Notes: a model not told the origin generated them from the letters alone. Counted from the first letter of the stretch, positions 46,106 to 55,214 are shown. The stretch: DNA of 64,000 nucleotides from Cognatundibacterium jejuense (GCF_014284255.1 NZ_JACOFV010000015.1:62001-126000), one strand, 5' to 3'. Translations and numbers: made by a program.

Positions 46106-47719
46106 ATGAGTACAACCACCGTTGATCACGCTCACGATCACGACCATTCTCACGGCCACGATCATGATCATGCGCACGACCATCCGCATGGCTGGCGTCG
46201 TTGGTTATTTGCCACTAACCATAAAGATATTGGCACGCTGTATCTGTGGTTTGCTTTCACCATGCTGTTGACGGGTGGTGTATTGGCTTTGATCATTCGA
46301 GCAGAATTGTTCCAACCTGGTTTGCAATTGGTGCAACCAGAATTCTTTAACCAATTAACCACGATGCATGGTCTGATCATGGTGTTCGGTGCGATTATGC
46401 CGGCCTTCGTTGGTTTTGCGAACTGGATGATTCCATTGCAAATCGGTGCCTCCGATATGGCATTTGCCCGTATGAATAATTTTTCATTCTGGTTGATGCC
46501 ACCTGCAGCGATTTTGCTGGTGACGTCGTTCTGGGTACCTGGTGGTGCCACGGCTGCGGGTTGGACCTTGTACGCGCCGCTGTCGACGCAAATGGGGCCT
46601 GGTATGGATATGGCAATTTTTGCTGTGCATATCATGGGTGCTTCGTCGATCATGGGTTCGATCAATATCATCACAACGATTTTGAATATGCGTGCTCCAG
46701 GTATGACATTGATGAAGATGCCAATGTTCTGCTGGACATGGTTGATTACTGCATATTTGTTGATCGCTGTGATGCCTGTCCTGGCTGGCGCGATTACCAT
46801 GACGCTGACAGATCGTCATTTTGGTACTTCCTTCTTTAATGCTGCTGGCGGTGGTGATCCTGTGATGTATCAACACATCTTCTGGTTCTTTGGTCACCCA
46901 GAGGTGTACATCATGATTTTGCCAGCGTTTGGTATTATCTCTCACATCATTCCTACGTTTGCCCGTAAGCCTTTGTTTGGTTATGCATCCATGGTGTATG
47001 CGACGGCATCGATTGCGATTTTGTCCTTCATCGTTTGGGCGCATCACATGTTCACTACTGGTATGCCAGTGACGGCCCAGTTGTTCTTCATGTACGCGAC
47101 GATGTTGATTGCCGTACCAACTGGCGTGAAAGTCTTTAACTGGGTAGCGACAATGTGGAGAGGCTCGATGACATTCGAGACGCCAATGTTGTTTGCCGTT
47201 GGTTTCATCTTCGTATTTACGATGGGTGGTTTTACTGGATTGATTCTGGCGGTGACACCGATTGATATCCAGTTGCAAGATACTTACTATGTGGTGGCGC
47301 ATTTCCACTATGTGTTGGTGGCTGGCTCTTTGTTTGCCTTGTTTGCTGGTTACTACTACTGGGGACCAAAATGGACAGGTTTCATGTACAACGAAACCCG
47401 TGGCAAAATCCATTTTTGGGCATCGTTGATTTTCTTTAACATCACTTTCTTCCCTATGCATTTCTTGGGATTAGCGGGGATGCCACGTCGTTATGCCGAT
47501 TACCCAGCGCAATTCACTGATTTCAATCAGCTTGCAAGTATTGGCGCGTTTGGCTTTGGTTTATCTCAGGTGTTCTTTATTCTGGCGGTGGTGATTCCTT
47601 CCATCAGAGGCGGCAAACCTGCACCTGCAAGCCCTTGGGAAGGTGCTGAAGGTCTGGAATGGACTGTACCAAGCCCAGCACCATTCCACACATTTGAAGA
47701 ACCACCTGTCGTTAAATAA
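46106..47719 (+). CDS. coxA: Cytochrome c oxidase subunit I
   Basis: Catalytic subunit of aa3 oxidase, 537 aa, with the heme a and a3-Cu_B sites in about twelve TM helices. Seen: '[19 protein letters not shown]', '[26 protein letters not shown]' (heme a His), '[25 protein letters not shown]' (Cu_B His and the Tyr-His crosslink segment), '[13 protein letters not shown]' and '[17 protein letters not shown]' (heme His pair). The N-terminus is an alternating His-Asp stretch with 11 His (residues 8-28), in the cytoplasmic tail. CAGGAG ribosome site. It is 26 bp after coxB. Confidence 0.97.
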   Translation: MSTTTVDHAHDHDHSHGHDHDHAHDHPHGWRRWLFATNHKDIGTLYLWFAFTMLLTGGVLALIIRAELFQPGLQLVQPEFFNQLTTMHGLIMVFGAIMPAFVGFANWMIPLQIGASDMAFARMNNFSFWLMPPAAILLVTSFWVPGGATAAGWTLYAPLSTQMGPGMDMAIFAVHIMGASSIMGSINIITTILNMRAPGMTLMKMPMFCWTWLITAYLLIAVMPVLAGAITMTLTDRHFGTSFFNAAGGGDPVMYQHIFWFFGHPEVYIMILPAFGIISHIIPTFARKPLFGYASMVYATASIAILSFIVWAHHMFTTGMPVTAQLFFMYATMLIAVPTGVKVFNWVATMWRGSMTFETPMLFAVGFIFVFTMGGFTGLILAVTPIDIQLQDTYYVVAHFHYVLVAGSLFALFAGYYYWGPKWTGFMYNETRGKIHFWASLIFFNITFFPMHFLGLAGMPRRYADYPAQFTDFNQLASIGAFGFGLSQVFFILAVVIPSIRGGKPAPASPWEGAEGLEWTVPSPAPFHTFEEPPVVK

Positions 47720-47767
47720 TCAACCTGAACGACGCTGTAGTTGACTTATTCAAGTGCAGCGTCACGG

Positions 47768-47893
47768 ATGGCAAAAGCCACTATGAAAAACGATAAAAAA
47801 AAGCCGAATAATCTCAGGACTGCGCTGATCTTGTTTTCAGTTGCCATCATCTTTTTTGCTGGTGTCATTTTGAAACAGACCCTGCGTTTTTAA
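47768..47893 (+). CDS. Cytochrome oxidase small assembly protein (41 aa)
   Basis: Tiny membrane protein: a basic N-terminus (MAKATMKNDKKKPNNLRTA), one TM helix (LILFSVAIIFFAGVIL), a short basic tail (KQTLRF). The 'NNLRTALIL...F..GVI.K' pattern resembles the small cytochrome oxidase assembly protein annotated between coxA and ctaG in Burkholderiales. It is 48 bp after coxA and 12 bp before ctaG, same strand. No ribosome site is strong. Its exact function is not established. Confidence 0.75.
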   Translation: MAKATMKNDKKKPNNLRTALILFSVAIIFFAGVILKQTLRF

Positions 47894-47905
47894 AACGGAA
47901 ATTGC

Positions 47906-48496
47906 ATGGCTGAGCAAGACCAGAAATTGTCAGATATAAGTAAAAAACTCAATGCGACCATGCTCGGTAAGTTGATCGTGATTGCGATAGTGATGTTTGG
48001 ATTTGGTTATGCTTTAGTGCCGATTTACAAACAAATTTGTGAAGTGACGGGCATTAATATTTTGACGCCTAAAGATATCTCTGCCAAAGAGTTATCGAAT
48101 TCACAGATTGATCGTAGTCGTGAAGTCACCATTGAGTTTGATGCTAACACGCAAGGTCCATGGCGCTTTCGGCCGACGGTGACAAGCATGAAAGTGCATC
48201 CTGGCGAGATGTCGCAGATTGTGTATGAAGTGGTTAATAAGCAGTCGTATAAGATGGATGCGCAAGCGATACCCAGTTATGCGCCTCAGCAAGCGAGTGC
48301 GTTTTTCAAAAAAATAGAATGTTTTTGTTTTAAGCAGCAAACGCTGGGGCCCAATGAGGCGCGGCAAATGCCGGTGGTGTTTTATATTGATCCGGCTTTA
48401 CCTGAGGATGTCAAAACAATTACGCTGTCCTATACCTTTTTTGAGGTAGGCGGGGCACCGAAGTTAAGTAGTTCGACAGAACAAGGTAAATCATGA
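47906..48496 (+). CDS. ctaG: Cytochrome c oxidase assembly protein CtaG (Cox11)
   Basis: Copper chaperone for the Cu_B site of subunit I, 196 aa. One N-terminal TM helix ('LIVIAIVMFGFGYALVPIYKQICEVTGI'), then a periplasmic Ig-like domain with the copper-binding C139-F-C141 (ECFCFKQQTL) and the Cox11 ending 'MPVVFYIDPALPEDVKTITLSYTFFEV'. Its stop overlaps the DUF2970 start (ATGA). Confidence 0.95.
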   Translation: MAEQDQKLSDISKKLNATMLGKLIVIAIVMFGFGYALVPIYKQICEVTGINILTPKDISAKELSNSQIDRSREVTIEFDANTQGPWRFRPTVTSMKVHPGEMSQIVYEVVNKQSYKMDAQAIPSYAPQQASAFFKKIECFCFKQQTLGPNEARQMPVVFYIDPALPEDVKTITLSYTFFEVGGAPKLSSSTEQGKS

Positions 48497-48720
48497 GTGA
48501 AGTAGAAGAAACAACGAAACCCCAGGCGAAACAGCAAGCCTCGTTTTTTAAAGCAATGAAAGCGGTGTTTTGGTCGTTTCTTGGTATTCGTAAAAAAAAT
48601 GATTATGAGCAGGACGCAGCAAAGCTCAATCCGGTTCACGTCATCATTGCCGGATTGATCGGAGCACTAATTTTTATTTCAACTTTAGTGCTGATCGTTC
48701 GGCAGGTAGTCGCAAAATAA
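48493..48720 (+). CDS. DUF2970 family small membrane protein
   Basis: 75 aa. A polar N-terminus, 'ASFFKAMKAVFWSFLGIRKKNDYEQDAAKLNPVHVIIAGLIGALIFISTLVLIVRQVVAK' with one C-terminal TM helix, matching DUF2970. This family sits in cytochrome oxidase operons of Betaproteobacteria. It overlaps ctaG by 4 bp. Function unknown; presumably oxidase assembly. Confidence 0.88.
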   Translation: MSEVEETTKPQAKQQASFFKAMKAVFWSFLGIRKKNDYEQDAAKLNPVHVIIAGLIGALIFISTLVLIVRQVVAK

Positions 48721-48760
48721 CAATTTAAGTAAGTATATTCAATTGCATCAGGAGATGGAA

Positions 48761-49621
48761 ATGAGTTCTTCAAACGCGAAAGCGCCTTATTATTTTGTAC
48801 CAGGGCCATCTCAATGGCCAGTGCTGGCGGGCTTCTCTCTGCTAGTGACCATGTTTGGCGCATCTGCCTGGGTCAATGGCTTAGGCTGGGGGCCATACGC
48901 GAATGGTATTGGTATTTTCTTGACGCTGGTGGTGTTGTACAACTGGTTTGGCGATGCTATCGCTGAATCCGAAGGTGGAAAATATAGCGAGCGTATTGAT
49001 ACGTCTTTCCGTTGGAGTATGAGCTGGTTCATTTTCTCTGAAGTGATGTTTTTCGGTGCATTCTTCGGTGCTTTGTTCTATGCGCGTAGCATCTCTATGC
49101 CATGGTTGTCTGATCTGGACCATAAGGTCTTATGGCCGAATTTCTCTGGTCAATGGGGCAACACTGGGCCAGCGGGAACGATAGAAGCATTCAAAACCAT
49201 GACGCCTTTTCCTATCCCGACGATCAACACGGCTTTGTTGTTGACATCTGGTGTCACATTGACGATTGCGCATCACGCTTTGCGTGCTGGTCATCGTTCT
49301 CAAACGGCCTTCTGGTTGTTTGCGACGATTTTGCTCGGTGCCACTTTCATGGGTTGCCAGGCGTATGAGTATATCGAGGCTTATCACGAACTGAACCTGA
49401 AATTAACCTCCGGTATTTACGGTTCCACCTTCTTCATGCTGACTGGTTTCCACGGCTTCCATGTGACCATGGGTGCGATTATGTTGTCAGTCGTGTTGTT
49501 CCGCGTCATGAAGGGTCACTTTACGCCTGAGCAGCATTTCGCATTTGAAGGGGCTGCATGGTACTGGCACTTTGTTGACGTCGTTTGGCTGGGCTTGTAC
49601 GTGGTTGTATATTGGCTCTAA
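48761..49621 (+). CDS. coxC: Cytochrome c oxidase subunit III
   Basis: Seven-TM subunit III of aa3 oxidase, 286 aa. Seen: 'YYFVPGPSQWPVLAGFSLLVTMFGAS', 'SMSWFIFSEVMFFGAFFGALFYARSISMPWL', 'TLTIAHHALRAGHRSQTAFWLFATILLGATFMGCQAYEYIEAYHEL' and the C-terminal 'FMLTGFHGFHVTMGAIMLSVVLFRVMKGHF...AWYWHFVDVVWLGLYVVVYWL'. Start ATG 48761 with GGAG at 48751; an in-frame ATG at 48755 and a longer frame are less likely. A strong terminator follows, so it ends the structural operon. Confidence 0.96.
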   Translation: MSSSNAKAPYYFVPGPSQWPVLAGFSLLVTMFGASAWVNGLGWGPYANGIGIFLTLVVLYNWFGDAIAESEGGKYSERIDTSFRWSMSWFIFSEVMFFGAFFGALFYARSISMPWLSDLDHKVLWPNFSGQWGNTGPAGTIEAFKTMTPFPIPTINTALLLTSGVTLTIAHHALRAGHRSQTAFWLFATILLGATFMGCQAYEYIEAYHELNLKLTSGIYGSTFFMLTGFHGFHVTMGAIMLSVVLFRVMKGHFTPEQHFAFEGAAWYWHFVDVVWLGLYVVVYWL

Positions 49622-49673
49622 GTTGCCTGGCTGTTCATTACTTACTTCGCTGTTTGAATGAGCATCACCATGT

Positions 49674-49706
49674 AAAAAGCCGCACTTTTTCAGTGCGGCT
49701 TTTTTA
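49674..49706 (+). terminator. Rho-independent terminator after coxC
   Basis: Perfect 13-bp stem AAAAAGCCGCACT / AGTGCGGCTTTTT, loop TTTTC, followed by T-run. Confidence 0.93.
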
Positions 49707-49722
49707 TACGGGGAATGAGGTT

Positions 49723-49923
49723 TTATCTGATACCAGTGGGTTGTATTAAGCCGAAATGATTGGCCAGCAGAATTAATAAAAACAGACTGATAGAAAAGCC
49801 AACGCGAAACGCCAGTGCTTTGACGGTGCGATTGCTGCGACCTTTATCTTTCATCAAAAATACCAGGGCAGAGCCCATACTGAATATAATCAGAAAAAAA
49901 GCAATGGCGACGAGAATTTTCAT
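49723..49923 (-). CDS. Twin transmembrane protein (DUF2909 family)
   Basis: 66 aa with two TM helices ('ILVAIAFFLIIFSMGSALVFLM', 'FRVGFSISLFLLILLANHFGL') joined by a basic loop (KDKGRSNRTVKALA). The family is common in Burkholderiales beside SURF1. It is divergent from SURF1 on the opposite strand. Function unknown, likely linked to the oxidase by location. Confidence 0.82.
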   Translation of the reverse strand: MKILVAIAFFLIIFSMGSALVFLMKDKGRSNRTVKALAFRVGFSISLFLLILLANHFGLIQPTGIR

Positions 49924-49991
49924 ACTTGAACTTTGCTAAGACGTCATACTAGTTGAATGATTTTCCATTGTAATACTTTCGTCATGCGCTT

Positions 49992-50756
49992 ATGTTTATT
50001 TCCTTTCGATTGAAGTTTTTTCCCTTCGTTGCTACCGTCGTGGTGGTTAGCATTGGTATCGGTTTAGCCCAATGGCAGACGCGACGTGCGCTGGAAAAAG
50101 AACAGATTGCGAGCCAGATCAGTACACTTGCTCGGATGCCTGCGCATCGCATCGCTGCTGATAAAGCCTTATCGACGGTGCCAGTATTTAGTAAGGTTTT
50201 ACTACGTGGTGAATTCGTCGCACAATGGCCACTCTATCTCGATAATCGTCCTATGCAGGGCAATGCGGGTCTGTACGTGTTGATGCCGTTTCATCTCGAA
50301 GGTAGTCAGCGCAACGTGCTGATCGCACGGGGTTGGCAGGCACGAAATCAGCAAGACAGAAAGACTGTGCCCACGCTGATAACGCCAACAGGCGTCGTCG
50401 AAATCGAAGGCGTTCTGCGTGATAAGTTAGATAGAGTGATGCAATTAGGGCAGCCAGATGCTTTAAAGCCTGGTGCTATTGTGCAGAATCTTGAAGTAAC
50501 GAGTCTGGCACAACAAAGCGGCATAGCGCTGGAGCCGCTCATCGTGGAGCAAACGTCGGATACTTCCGACGGCTTGTTGCGACATTGGTCTGTGCCGTCT
50601 GCCGGTGCTGAAAAACACCGTGCCTATGCATTTCAGTGGTATGCCTTATCGGGCATGGCATGTTTATTTTTTGTAGTGACAGGAATTCGTCGTGGAAAAC
50701 ACAAAGTATCAAACAGCAATGACAAATCAGACACAAACAATGCAGCAACACACTAA
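49992..50756 (+). CDS. SURF1 family cytochrome oxidase biogenesis protein
   Basis: SURF1/Shy1 homologue of 254 aa. Two TM helices (N-terminal 'FFPFVATVVVVSIGIGLAQWQ' and C-terminal 'WYALSGMACLFFVVTGIR') bracket the periplasmic domain with 'LAQWQTRRALEKEQI', 'GEFVAQWPLYLDNRPMQGNAGLYVLMPFHLEG', 'VLIARGWQARN' and 'HWSVPSAGAEKHRAYAFQWYALS'. It helps insert heme a into subunit I. Its 3' end overlaps the next gene. Confidence 0.92.
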   Translation: MFISFRLKFFPFVATVVVVSIGIGLAQWQTRRALEKEQIASQISTLARMPAHRIAADKALSTVPVFSKVLLRGEFVAQWPLYLDNRPMQGNAGLYVLMPFHLEGSQRNVLIARGWQARNQQDRKTVPTLITPTGVVEIEGVLRDKLDRVMQLGQPDALKPGAIVQNLEVTSLAQQSGIALEPLIVEQTSDTSDGLLRHWSVPSAGAEKHRAYAFQWYALSGMACLFFVVTGIRRGKHKVSNSNDKSDTNNAATH

Positions 50757-51351
50757 TACCGCCAAAGGCCGCTGGAAACTATTTTTAGTCATCGCTATTT
50801 GCGCGGCTCCGATGATTGCTTCGTACATTGCGTATTATGTCATCAAGCCTGAAGGGCGCACCAACTATGGCACGATACTCGATCCACGCGAACACCCAAT
50901 GCCAGAACTGCACGCGCATTTGTTGGGTGATGCCACGCCTGTGAATGCAGGCAAAACCACGGGATTAGAAGCGTACCGCGGCAAGTGGATCATGTTGAGT
51001 GTTGATAGTGGTGATTGTGCGGATGCCTGTCAAAAAAAGCTGATCGATGTGCGTCAGCTCAGATTAACTCAGGGCAAAGACATGGACAGGATAGAGCGTG
51101 TCTGGCTATTAGCGGATGAGCAAGCAATCGCGACCAGTCTGTTGCGCGAACACGATGGTTTGCATGTTTTGCGTGCTGATGCCAAGGCGCTCAAAGGCTG
51201 GTTGCCCGCCACCAATGAATCAGAAATCAGCGATCATATATACTTGATCGACCCTCTGGGAAATCTGATGATGCGCTTTCCCAAAGATGCTAATCCGAAT
51301 CTGATTAAAAAGGATCTGACCAAGTTGCTGCGCGCATCAGCAATAGGTTAA
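50719..51351 (+). CDS. SCO-like thioredoxin-fold membrane protein of the cox cluster
   Basis: Membrane-anchored protein of about 211 aa with one TM ('LFLVIAICAAPMIASYIAYYVI') and a thioredoxin-like domain: 'YRGKWIMLSVDSGDCADACQKKLIDVRQL' (C-x-x-x-C as in SCO) and 'ISDHIYLIDPLGNLMMRFPKDANPNLI' (His near the SCO copper-ligand position). It overlaps the 3' end of SURF1; starts at 50719 or 50740 are both possible, and the open frame begins at 50692. It sits between SURF1 and ctaA in Burkholderiales cox clusters. It probably reduces or metallates the Cu_A Cys pair (inference). Confidence 0.8.
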   Translation: MTNQTQTMQQHTNTAKGRWKLFLVIAICAAPMIASYIAYYVIKPEGRTNYGTILDPREHPMPELHAHLLGDATPVNAGKTTGLEAYRGKWIMLSVDSGDCADACQKKLIDVRQLRLTQGKDMDRIERVWLLADEQAIATSLLREHDGLHVLRADAKALKGWLPATNESEISDHIYLIDPLGNLMMRFPKDANPNLIKKDLTKLLRASAIG

Positions 51352-51356
51352 ACATT

Positions 51357-52448
51357 ATGTGGTTACAACTTGCTTTAACTGGACTCGGTGTCGCGGTCAT
51401 ACCGTTGTGCATTGTGTTCTTATCAAAAGAAACAAATAAACATCGCAAACTGATCGCGGTCACCTTAACGTTGACGTTTGAACTCATCATGTTTGGTGCG
51501 TTTACCCGGCTGACTGATTCCGGTCTGGGATGTCCCGATTGGCCGGGCTGTTATGGACAAGCGAATCCTTTGTTGTCTCATGAAGCGATCAAAGCTGCCG
51601 AAGTCGCTATGCCACATGGACCAGTAACAACACAAAAAGCCTGGATAGAAATGGTGCATCGTTATTTGGCGATGAGTGTCGGTGTACTAATCTGTGCTCA
51701 GGTCTTGCTGGCTTGGATGCGAAAAAAGACGACTGATATTTCACCGTGGTTGACCACCTCTGCTTTGCTTTGCGTGTGTGTACAAGGTGCTTTTGGTGCG
51801 TGGACGGTCACGCTCAAATTACAACCTGTTATCGTGACCACCCATTTGTTATTGGGCATGGGTCTTTTGGCTTTGTTAGCGGCTGTACTTGAACAGCATA
51901 GCCACCAGATTAAGCATGTCTCCAGTATGGCTCCCAATGTCGCAAAAGCATTGATACTGCCCGCGACGTTTGCTTTGATTCTCTTGTTTATACAGGTCGC
52001 CTTAGGTGGTTGGGTAAGCACTAACTACGCAGCACTCGCTTGTCAGGATTATCCTTTGTGTCACGGTCAAGTCGTGCCAACGATGGATTTTGAACATGGT
52101 TTTAGTCTCTGGCGTCAGCTAGGGATGACCACTAATGGAGAGTACTTGCCTTTTCCTGCCTTAGTTGCGATACATTGGTTACACCGGAACTTTGCCTTGC
52201 TGGTAATAGTGGTGGTGAGCTATGTAGCATGGCAGGCAATGCGCACACCAGGGTTTGAGTCACTAGGAAATAAATTGTTGTTGGCAATTGTTTTACAGTT
52301 CCTGATCGGGGTGTCGACCATTTTCTTTTCTTGGCCCTTATTATTAGCAGTTTTACACAACGGCGGTGCGGCAATGCTAGTCCTGTTGCTGACCATGTTA
52401 AACTATCGCGTTAGGCATGCCAGCCATGCCCTCAGTTCACCCATTTAA
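51357..52448 (+). CDS. ctaA: Heme A synthase (COX15/CtaA)
   Basis: Eight-TM heme a synthase, 363 aa. Seen: '[20 protein letters not shown]' with the conserved Cys pair region, '[12 protein letters not shown]', '[28 protein letters not shown]' and '[25 protein letters not shown]', '[16 protein letters not shown]' (His ligands). It oxidises heme o to heme a. It starts 5 bp after the SCO-like gene, and ctaB follows immediately. Confidence 0.95.
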   Translation: MWLQLALTGLGVAVIPLCIVFLSKETNKHRKLIAVTLTLTFELIMFGAFTRLTDSGLGCPDWPGCYGQANPLLSHEAIKAAEVAMPHGPVTTQKAWIEMVHRYLAMSVGVLICAQVLLAWMRKKTTDISPWLTTSALLCVCVQGAFGAWTVTLKLQPVIVTTHLLLGMGLLALLAAVLEQHSHQIKHVSSMAPNVAKALILPATFALILLFIQVALGGWVSTNYAALACQDYPLCHGQVVPTMDFEHGFSLWRQLGMTTNGEYLPFPALVAIHWLHRNFALLVIVVVSYVAWQAMRTPGFESLGNKLLLAIVLQFLIGVSTIFFSWPLLLAVLHNGGAAMLVLLLTMLNYRVRHASHALSSPI

Positions 52449-52449
52449 C

Positions 52450-53334
52450 ATGACCACTTTAAGTTTGCCCTCAAACCGTTTAGCCCAATACTGGGCATTA
52501 ACCAAACCGCGCGTTACCCAATTGGCGGTATTTTGTGCCGTTATTGGCATGTTTCTCGCTACCCCTGATTTGCCTGACTGGCATGTTGTAGTAGCTGCGA
52601 CCATCGGTATCTGGTTATTGGCTGGTGCTGCATTTGCGATTAACTGTCTGGTCGAGCGTGAAATTGACGCCCGTATGGCGCGCACTGCACGTCGTGCCAC
52701 AGCGCAAGGAGAAATCAGTGCCTTGCAAACTCTGGTATTTTCTGGTGTGATTGGCGGCATCGGTATGTGGGTACTCAACACCTTGGTCAATCCACTCACG
52801 ATGTGGCTAACGTTTGTGACCTTTGTCGGTTATGCCATTATCTATACGATCATTTTAAAACCGGCAACGCCACAAAATATTGTGATTGGCGGTTTATCCG
52901 GTGCGATGCCACCTGCTTTAGGTTGGGCAGCGGTTGCCAATGATGTGCCTATGCAAGCTTGGTTGCTGGTATTGATTATCTTTATCTGGACACCACCGCA
53001 TTTTTGGGCTCTGGCGATGTATCGCCGTGACGATTATGCACGTTCGGGGTTGCCGATGTTGCCGATTACTCATGGACCTGAAATAACACGCTTGCATATC
53101 TGGCTCTACACCATTGCTTTGTTTGCGACCACGATGTTGCCGTATGCAGTACATATGAGTGGTTTGATTTATTTGTTTAGCGCTGTGGTGCTGGGTGGGA
53201 TCTTCCTGTGGTACGCATGGCAAATGTATCGCAATTACAGCGATATTCTGGCGCGTAAAACCTTTGCTTACTCGATCATTTATTTGTCTTTGTTGTTCGC
53301 CGCTTTGTTGGTCGATCACTATCTGAAGTTTTGA
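52450..53334 (+). CDS. ctaB: Protoheme IX farnesyltransferase (heme O synthase)
   Basis: UbiA-type membrane prenyltransferase, 294 aa, making heme o. Motifs: '[23 protein letters not shown]', first Asp-rich '[18 protein letters not shown]' (N-x-x-x-D/E-x-x-x-D) and '[26 protein letters not shown]', '[31 protein letters not shown]'. The ATG lies 1 bp after the ctaA stop; an earlier in-frame ATG at 52417 overlaps it. The product feeds CtaA. Confidence 0.95.
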   Translation: MTTLSLPSNRLAQYWALTKPRVTQLAVFCAVIGMFLATPDLPDWHVVVAATIGIWLLAGAAFAINCLVEREIDARMARTARRATAQGEISALQTLVFSGVIGGIGMWVLNTLVNPLTMWLTFVTFVGYAIIYTIILKPATPQNIVIGGLSGAMPPALGWAAVANDVPMQAWLLVLIIFIWTPPHFWALAMYRRDDYARSGLPMLPITHGPEITRLHIWLYTIALFATTMLPYAVHMSGLIYLFSAVVLGGIFLWYAWQMYRNYSDILARKTFAYSIIYLSLLFAALLVDHYLKF

Positions 53335-53336
53335 TT

Positions 53337-53924
53337 ATGTTAAAAAAAATTCTGTCTTGTTTTTTGATTACCGGTCTGCTGACGCTGTTAGCGGCTTGTA
53401 ATCCTCCTGCTGAAAAATTTTCAAACACCGACATCACCGGCATCGATTACGCCAAGGATTTTGCGCTGACTGATCACAATGGCAAGGCACGTACTCTGGC
53501 CGACTTTAAAGGCAAAGTGGTCGTTATGTTTTTTGGTTATACCCAGTGTCCTGATGTCTGCCCGACGACCATGGTAGAGATGGCAAATGTGATGCAACAA
53601 TTGGGACAGCAGGCAGACAAAGTGCAGGTGATCTTCGTCACCATTGATCCTGAGCGCGATACGCAGGCTTTGCTGGCGTCTTACGTGCCGAATTTTGATC
53701 AACGTTTTTTAGGTATGTACGGTGATGCTGCCGCCACTGCCAAAATTGCGAAAAATTTTAAAGTGTATTACCAGAAAGTCCCCGGCAAGACGCAGACCAG
53801 CTATACGATGGATCATACGGCTGGTAGCTACGTGTTTGACACGGATGGGCATATACGCTTGTTCTTAAGCCTTGGTCAAGGAATAGAGCCTATCGTGCAT
53901 GATTTGAAATTGCTACTTAAGTAA
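53337..53924 (+). CDS. SCO1/SenC copper chaperone lipoprotein
   Basis: Periplasmic SCO family lipoprotein of 195 aa (lipobox LLAAC, C21). Copper/redox site C71-P-D-V-C75 ('GYTQCPDVCPTTMVEM') and distal H160 ('TMDHTAGSYVFDTDGHIRLFL'). It delivers copper to Cu_A of CoxB. Its start overlaps the ctaB stop region by almost nothing (ATG 3 bp downstream). Last gene of the assembly operon, followed by a palindromic terminator shared with rpoH. Confidence 0.95.
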   Translation: MLKKILSCFLITGLLTLLAACNPPAEKFSNTDITGIDYAKDFALTDHNGKARTLADFKGKVVVMFFGYTQCPDVCPTTMVEMANVMQQLGQQADKVQVIFVTIDPERDTQALLASYVPNFDQRFLGMYGDAAATAKIAKNFKVYYQKVPGKTQTSYTMDHTAGSYVFDTDGHIRLFLSLGQGIEPIVHDLKLLLK

Positions 53925-53951
53925 TTTGTTTCAATACTTTATTGAAGTCGA

Positions 53952-53980
53952 AAAAAAAGCACTCATTGAGTGCTTTTTTT
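53952..53980. terminator. Bidirectional terminator between SCO1 gene and rpoH
   Basis: Perfect 13-bp stem AAAAAAAGCACTC / GAGTGCTTTTTTT with a 3-nt loop ATT, A-run and T-run on both sides. Confidence 0.92.
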
Positions 53981-53994
53981 GTATCAGATGCAGC

Positions 53995-54885
53995 TTAAGC
54001 GTAATTCGCTAAAGCGCCCTTCATTTTTTTCAATGCTGCGCTTTCAATCTGGCGGATACGTTCTGCAGAAACGCCGTATTCATCAGCCAACTCATGCAGT
54101 GTCGCACCTGAGCCGTCGTCATTTTTTAACCAGCGCGCTTCGATGATGTGACGTGAACGCGCATCCAGTTTTGACAAGGCACTTTCCAGACCTTCGCTTT
54201 GCAGGCGATCATACTGGCGAGTTTCCAGCACTTTGGTTGGTTCGTCAGATTCAGTTTTTAAATACGCAATAGGTGCGAATTTTTCATCGTCGTCATCCGT
54301 TGGTGCATCCAGTGCAATGTCATGACCTGACAAACGCATTTCCATCTCAATGACTTCTTCGCGTTTGACATCCAGTGTTTTTGCCAGCGCATCGATTTGC
54401 TTAGGAGACATCGTCTCTAAGCCTTCTTTGTGACTACGCAGATTGAAAAACAATTTACGTTGCGCTTTGGTCGTTGCTACTTTCACCAGGCGCCAGTTTT
54501 TCAAGATGTATTCGTGCATTTCAGCCTTGATCCAATGCATGGCATAGGACACCAGGCGTACACCCTGATCAGGATCGAAACGTTTAACGGCTTTCATCAA
54601 ACCGATATTGCCTTCTTGAATCAGATCTGCGTGTGGCAGACCGTAACCCAGATAACCACGGGCAATAGAAACAACTAAACGCAGATGTGACATAACCAAT
54701 TGTTGCGCCGCGCCCAGATCATTGTCAGCACGTAAGCGGCTGGCGAGACTGATCTCTTCTTCGTGCGTGAGCATAGGCAGGCGATTGACTGCTGAGATAT
54801 AGGCGTCAATATTTCCGAGCGTGCCACTGAAACCCAGGGCGAGCGCTTTGCTATCTGTTGCCGGGATAAGTTGTGTCGAAGTCAT
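53995..54885 (-). CDS. rpoH: RNA polymerase sigma-32 factor (heat shock)
   Basis: Heat-shock sigma factor of 296 aa. Region 1.2 'YISAVNRLPMLTHEEEISLASRLR', region 2 'LVMSHLRLVVSIARGYLGYGLPHADLIQEGNIGLMKAVKRFDPDQGVRLVSYAMHWIKAEMHEYILKNWRLVKVATTKAQRKLFFNLR' (the QRKLFFNLR is the RpoH box), region 4 'TLHELADEYGVSAERIRQIESAALKKMK'. GGAGGA ribosome site. A perfect CIRCE operator lies 70-96 bp upstream of the ATG, suggesting HrcA repression; the hsp20 promoter at 26.6 kb is a likely target. The gene is convergent with the oxidase assembly operon. Confidence 0.97.
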   Translation of the reverse strand: MTSTQLIPATDSKALALGFSGTLGNIDAYISAVNRLPMLTHEEEISLASRLRADNDLGAAQQLVMSHLRLVVSIARGYLGYGLPHADLIQEGNIGLMKAVKRFDPDQGVRLVSYAMHWIKAEMHEYILKNWRLVKVATTKAQRKLFFNLRSHKEGLETMSPKQIDALAKTLDVKREEVIEMEMRLSGHDIALDAPTDDDDEKFAPIAYLKTESDEPTKVLETRQYDRLQSEGLESALSKLDARSRHIIEARWLKNDDGSGATLHELADEYGVSAERIRQIESAALKKMKGALANYA

Positions 54886-54954
54886 TGCGATGGTTCCTCC
54901 TCATTGCTGCCAGTTTCAATAAAAATAGAAAAACTAGCTGTATAAGCCCTTATA

Positions 54955-54981
54955 TTAGCACTCTCTTGAGAAGAGTGCTAA
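54955..54981. promoter_or_regulatory. CIRCE element (HrcA operator) upstream of rpoH
   Basis: TTAGCACTC (54955-54963), 9-nt spacer, GAGTGCTAA (54973-54981): an exact match to the CIRCE consensus 9-N9-9 inverted repeat. It lies on the 5' side of the minus-strand rpoH gene. Confidence 0.93.
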
Positions 54982-55214
54982 TAGTTGGAATTGATGCTCA
55001 AATCTGAGTGCGGCAGGCTGATGAATTTGCCATGCGGAAAGATTTTTTGCGTCTATCCTCGTTATCTGTATGTGTTTTATCTGGGATAAACCGTCTTAGA
55101 TAACGATAGTGCCTGACTGGGTAAAGATCTTGATATTGCACAAGAAAGCACAAATAACGATATTAAGAGTCCAATTTATCCAAAAAGTTGCATGAATTTG
55201 GAGAAAATCCGGTG
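54982..55214. other. Intergenic region between ftsX and rpoH
   Basis: About 230 bp without a gene. It contains nested inverted repeats: CGTTATCT (55060-55067) with AGATAACG (55098-55105), and inside them TTTATC-TGG-GATAAA (55076-55090). These may end the ftsYEX transcript or shape the rpoH leader. No T-run follows. Confidence 0.5.

Noticed and set aside
46484-47461. Long open frame on the minus strand opposite coxA (about 325 codons)
   Set aside because: It lies fully inside coxA on the other strand, has His/Arg/Gln-rich low-complexity composition, no ribosome site and no family resemblance. It is a shadow of the coxA codon pattern.
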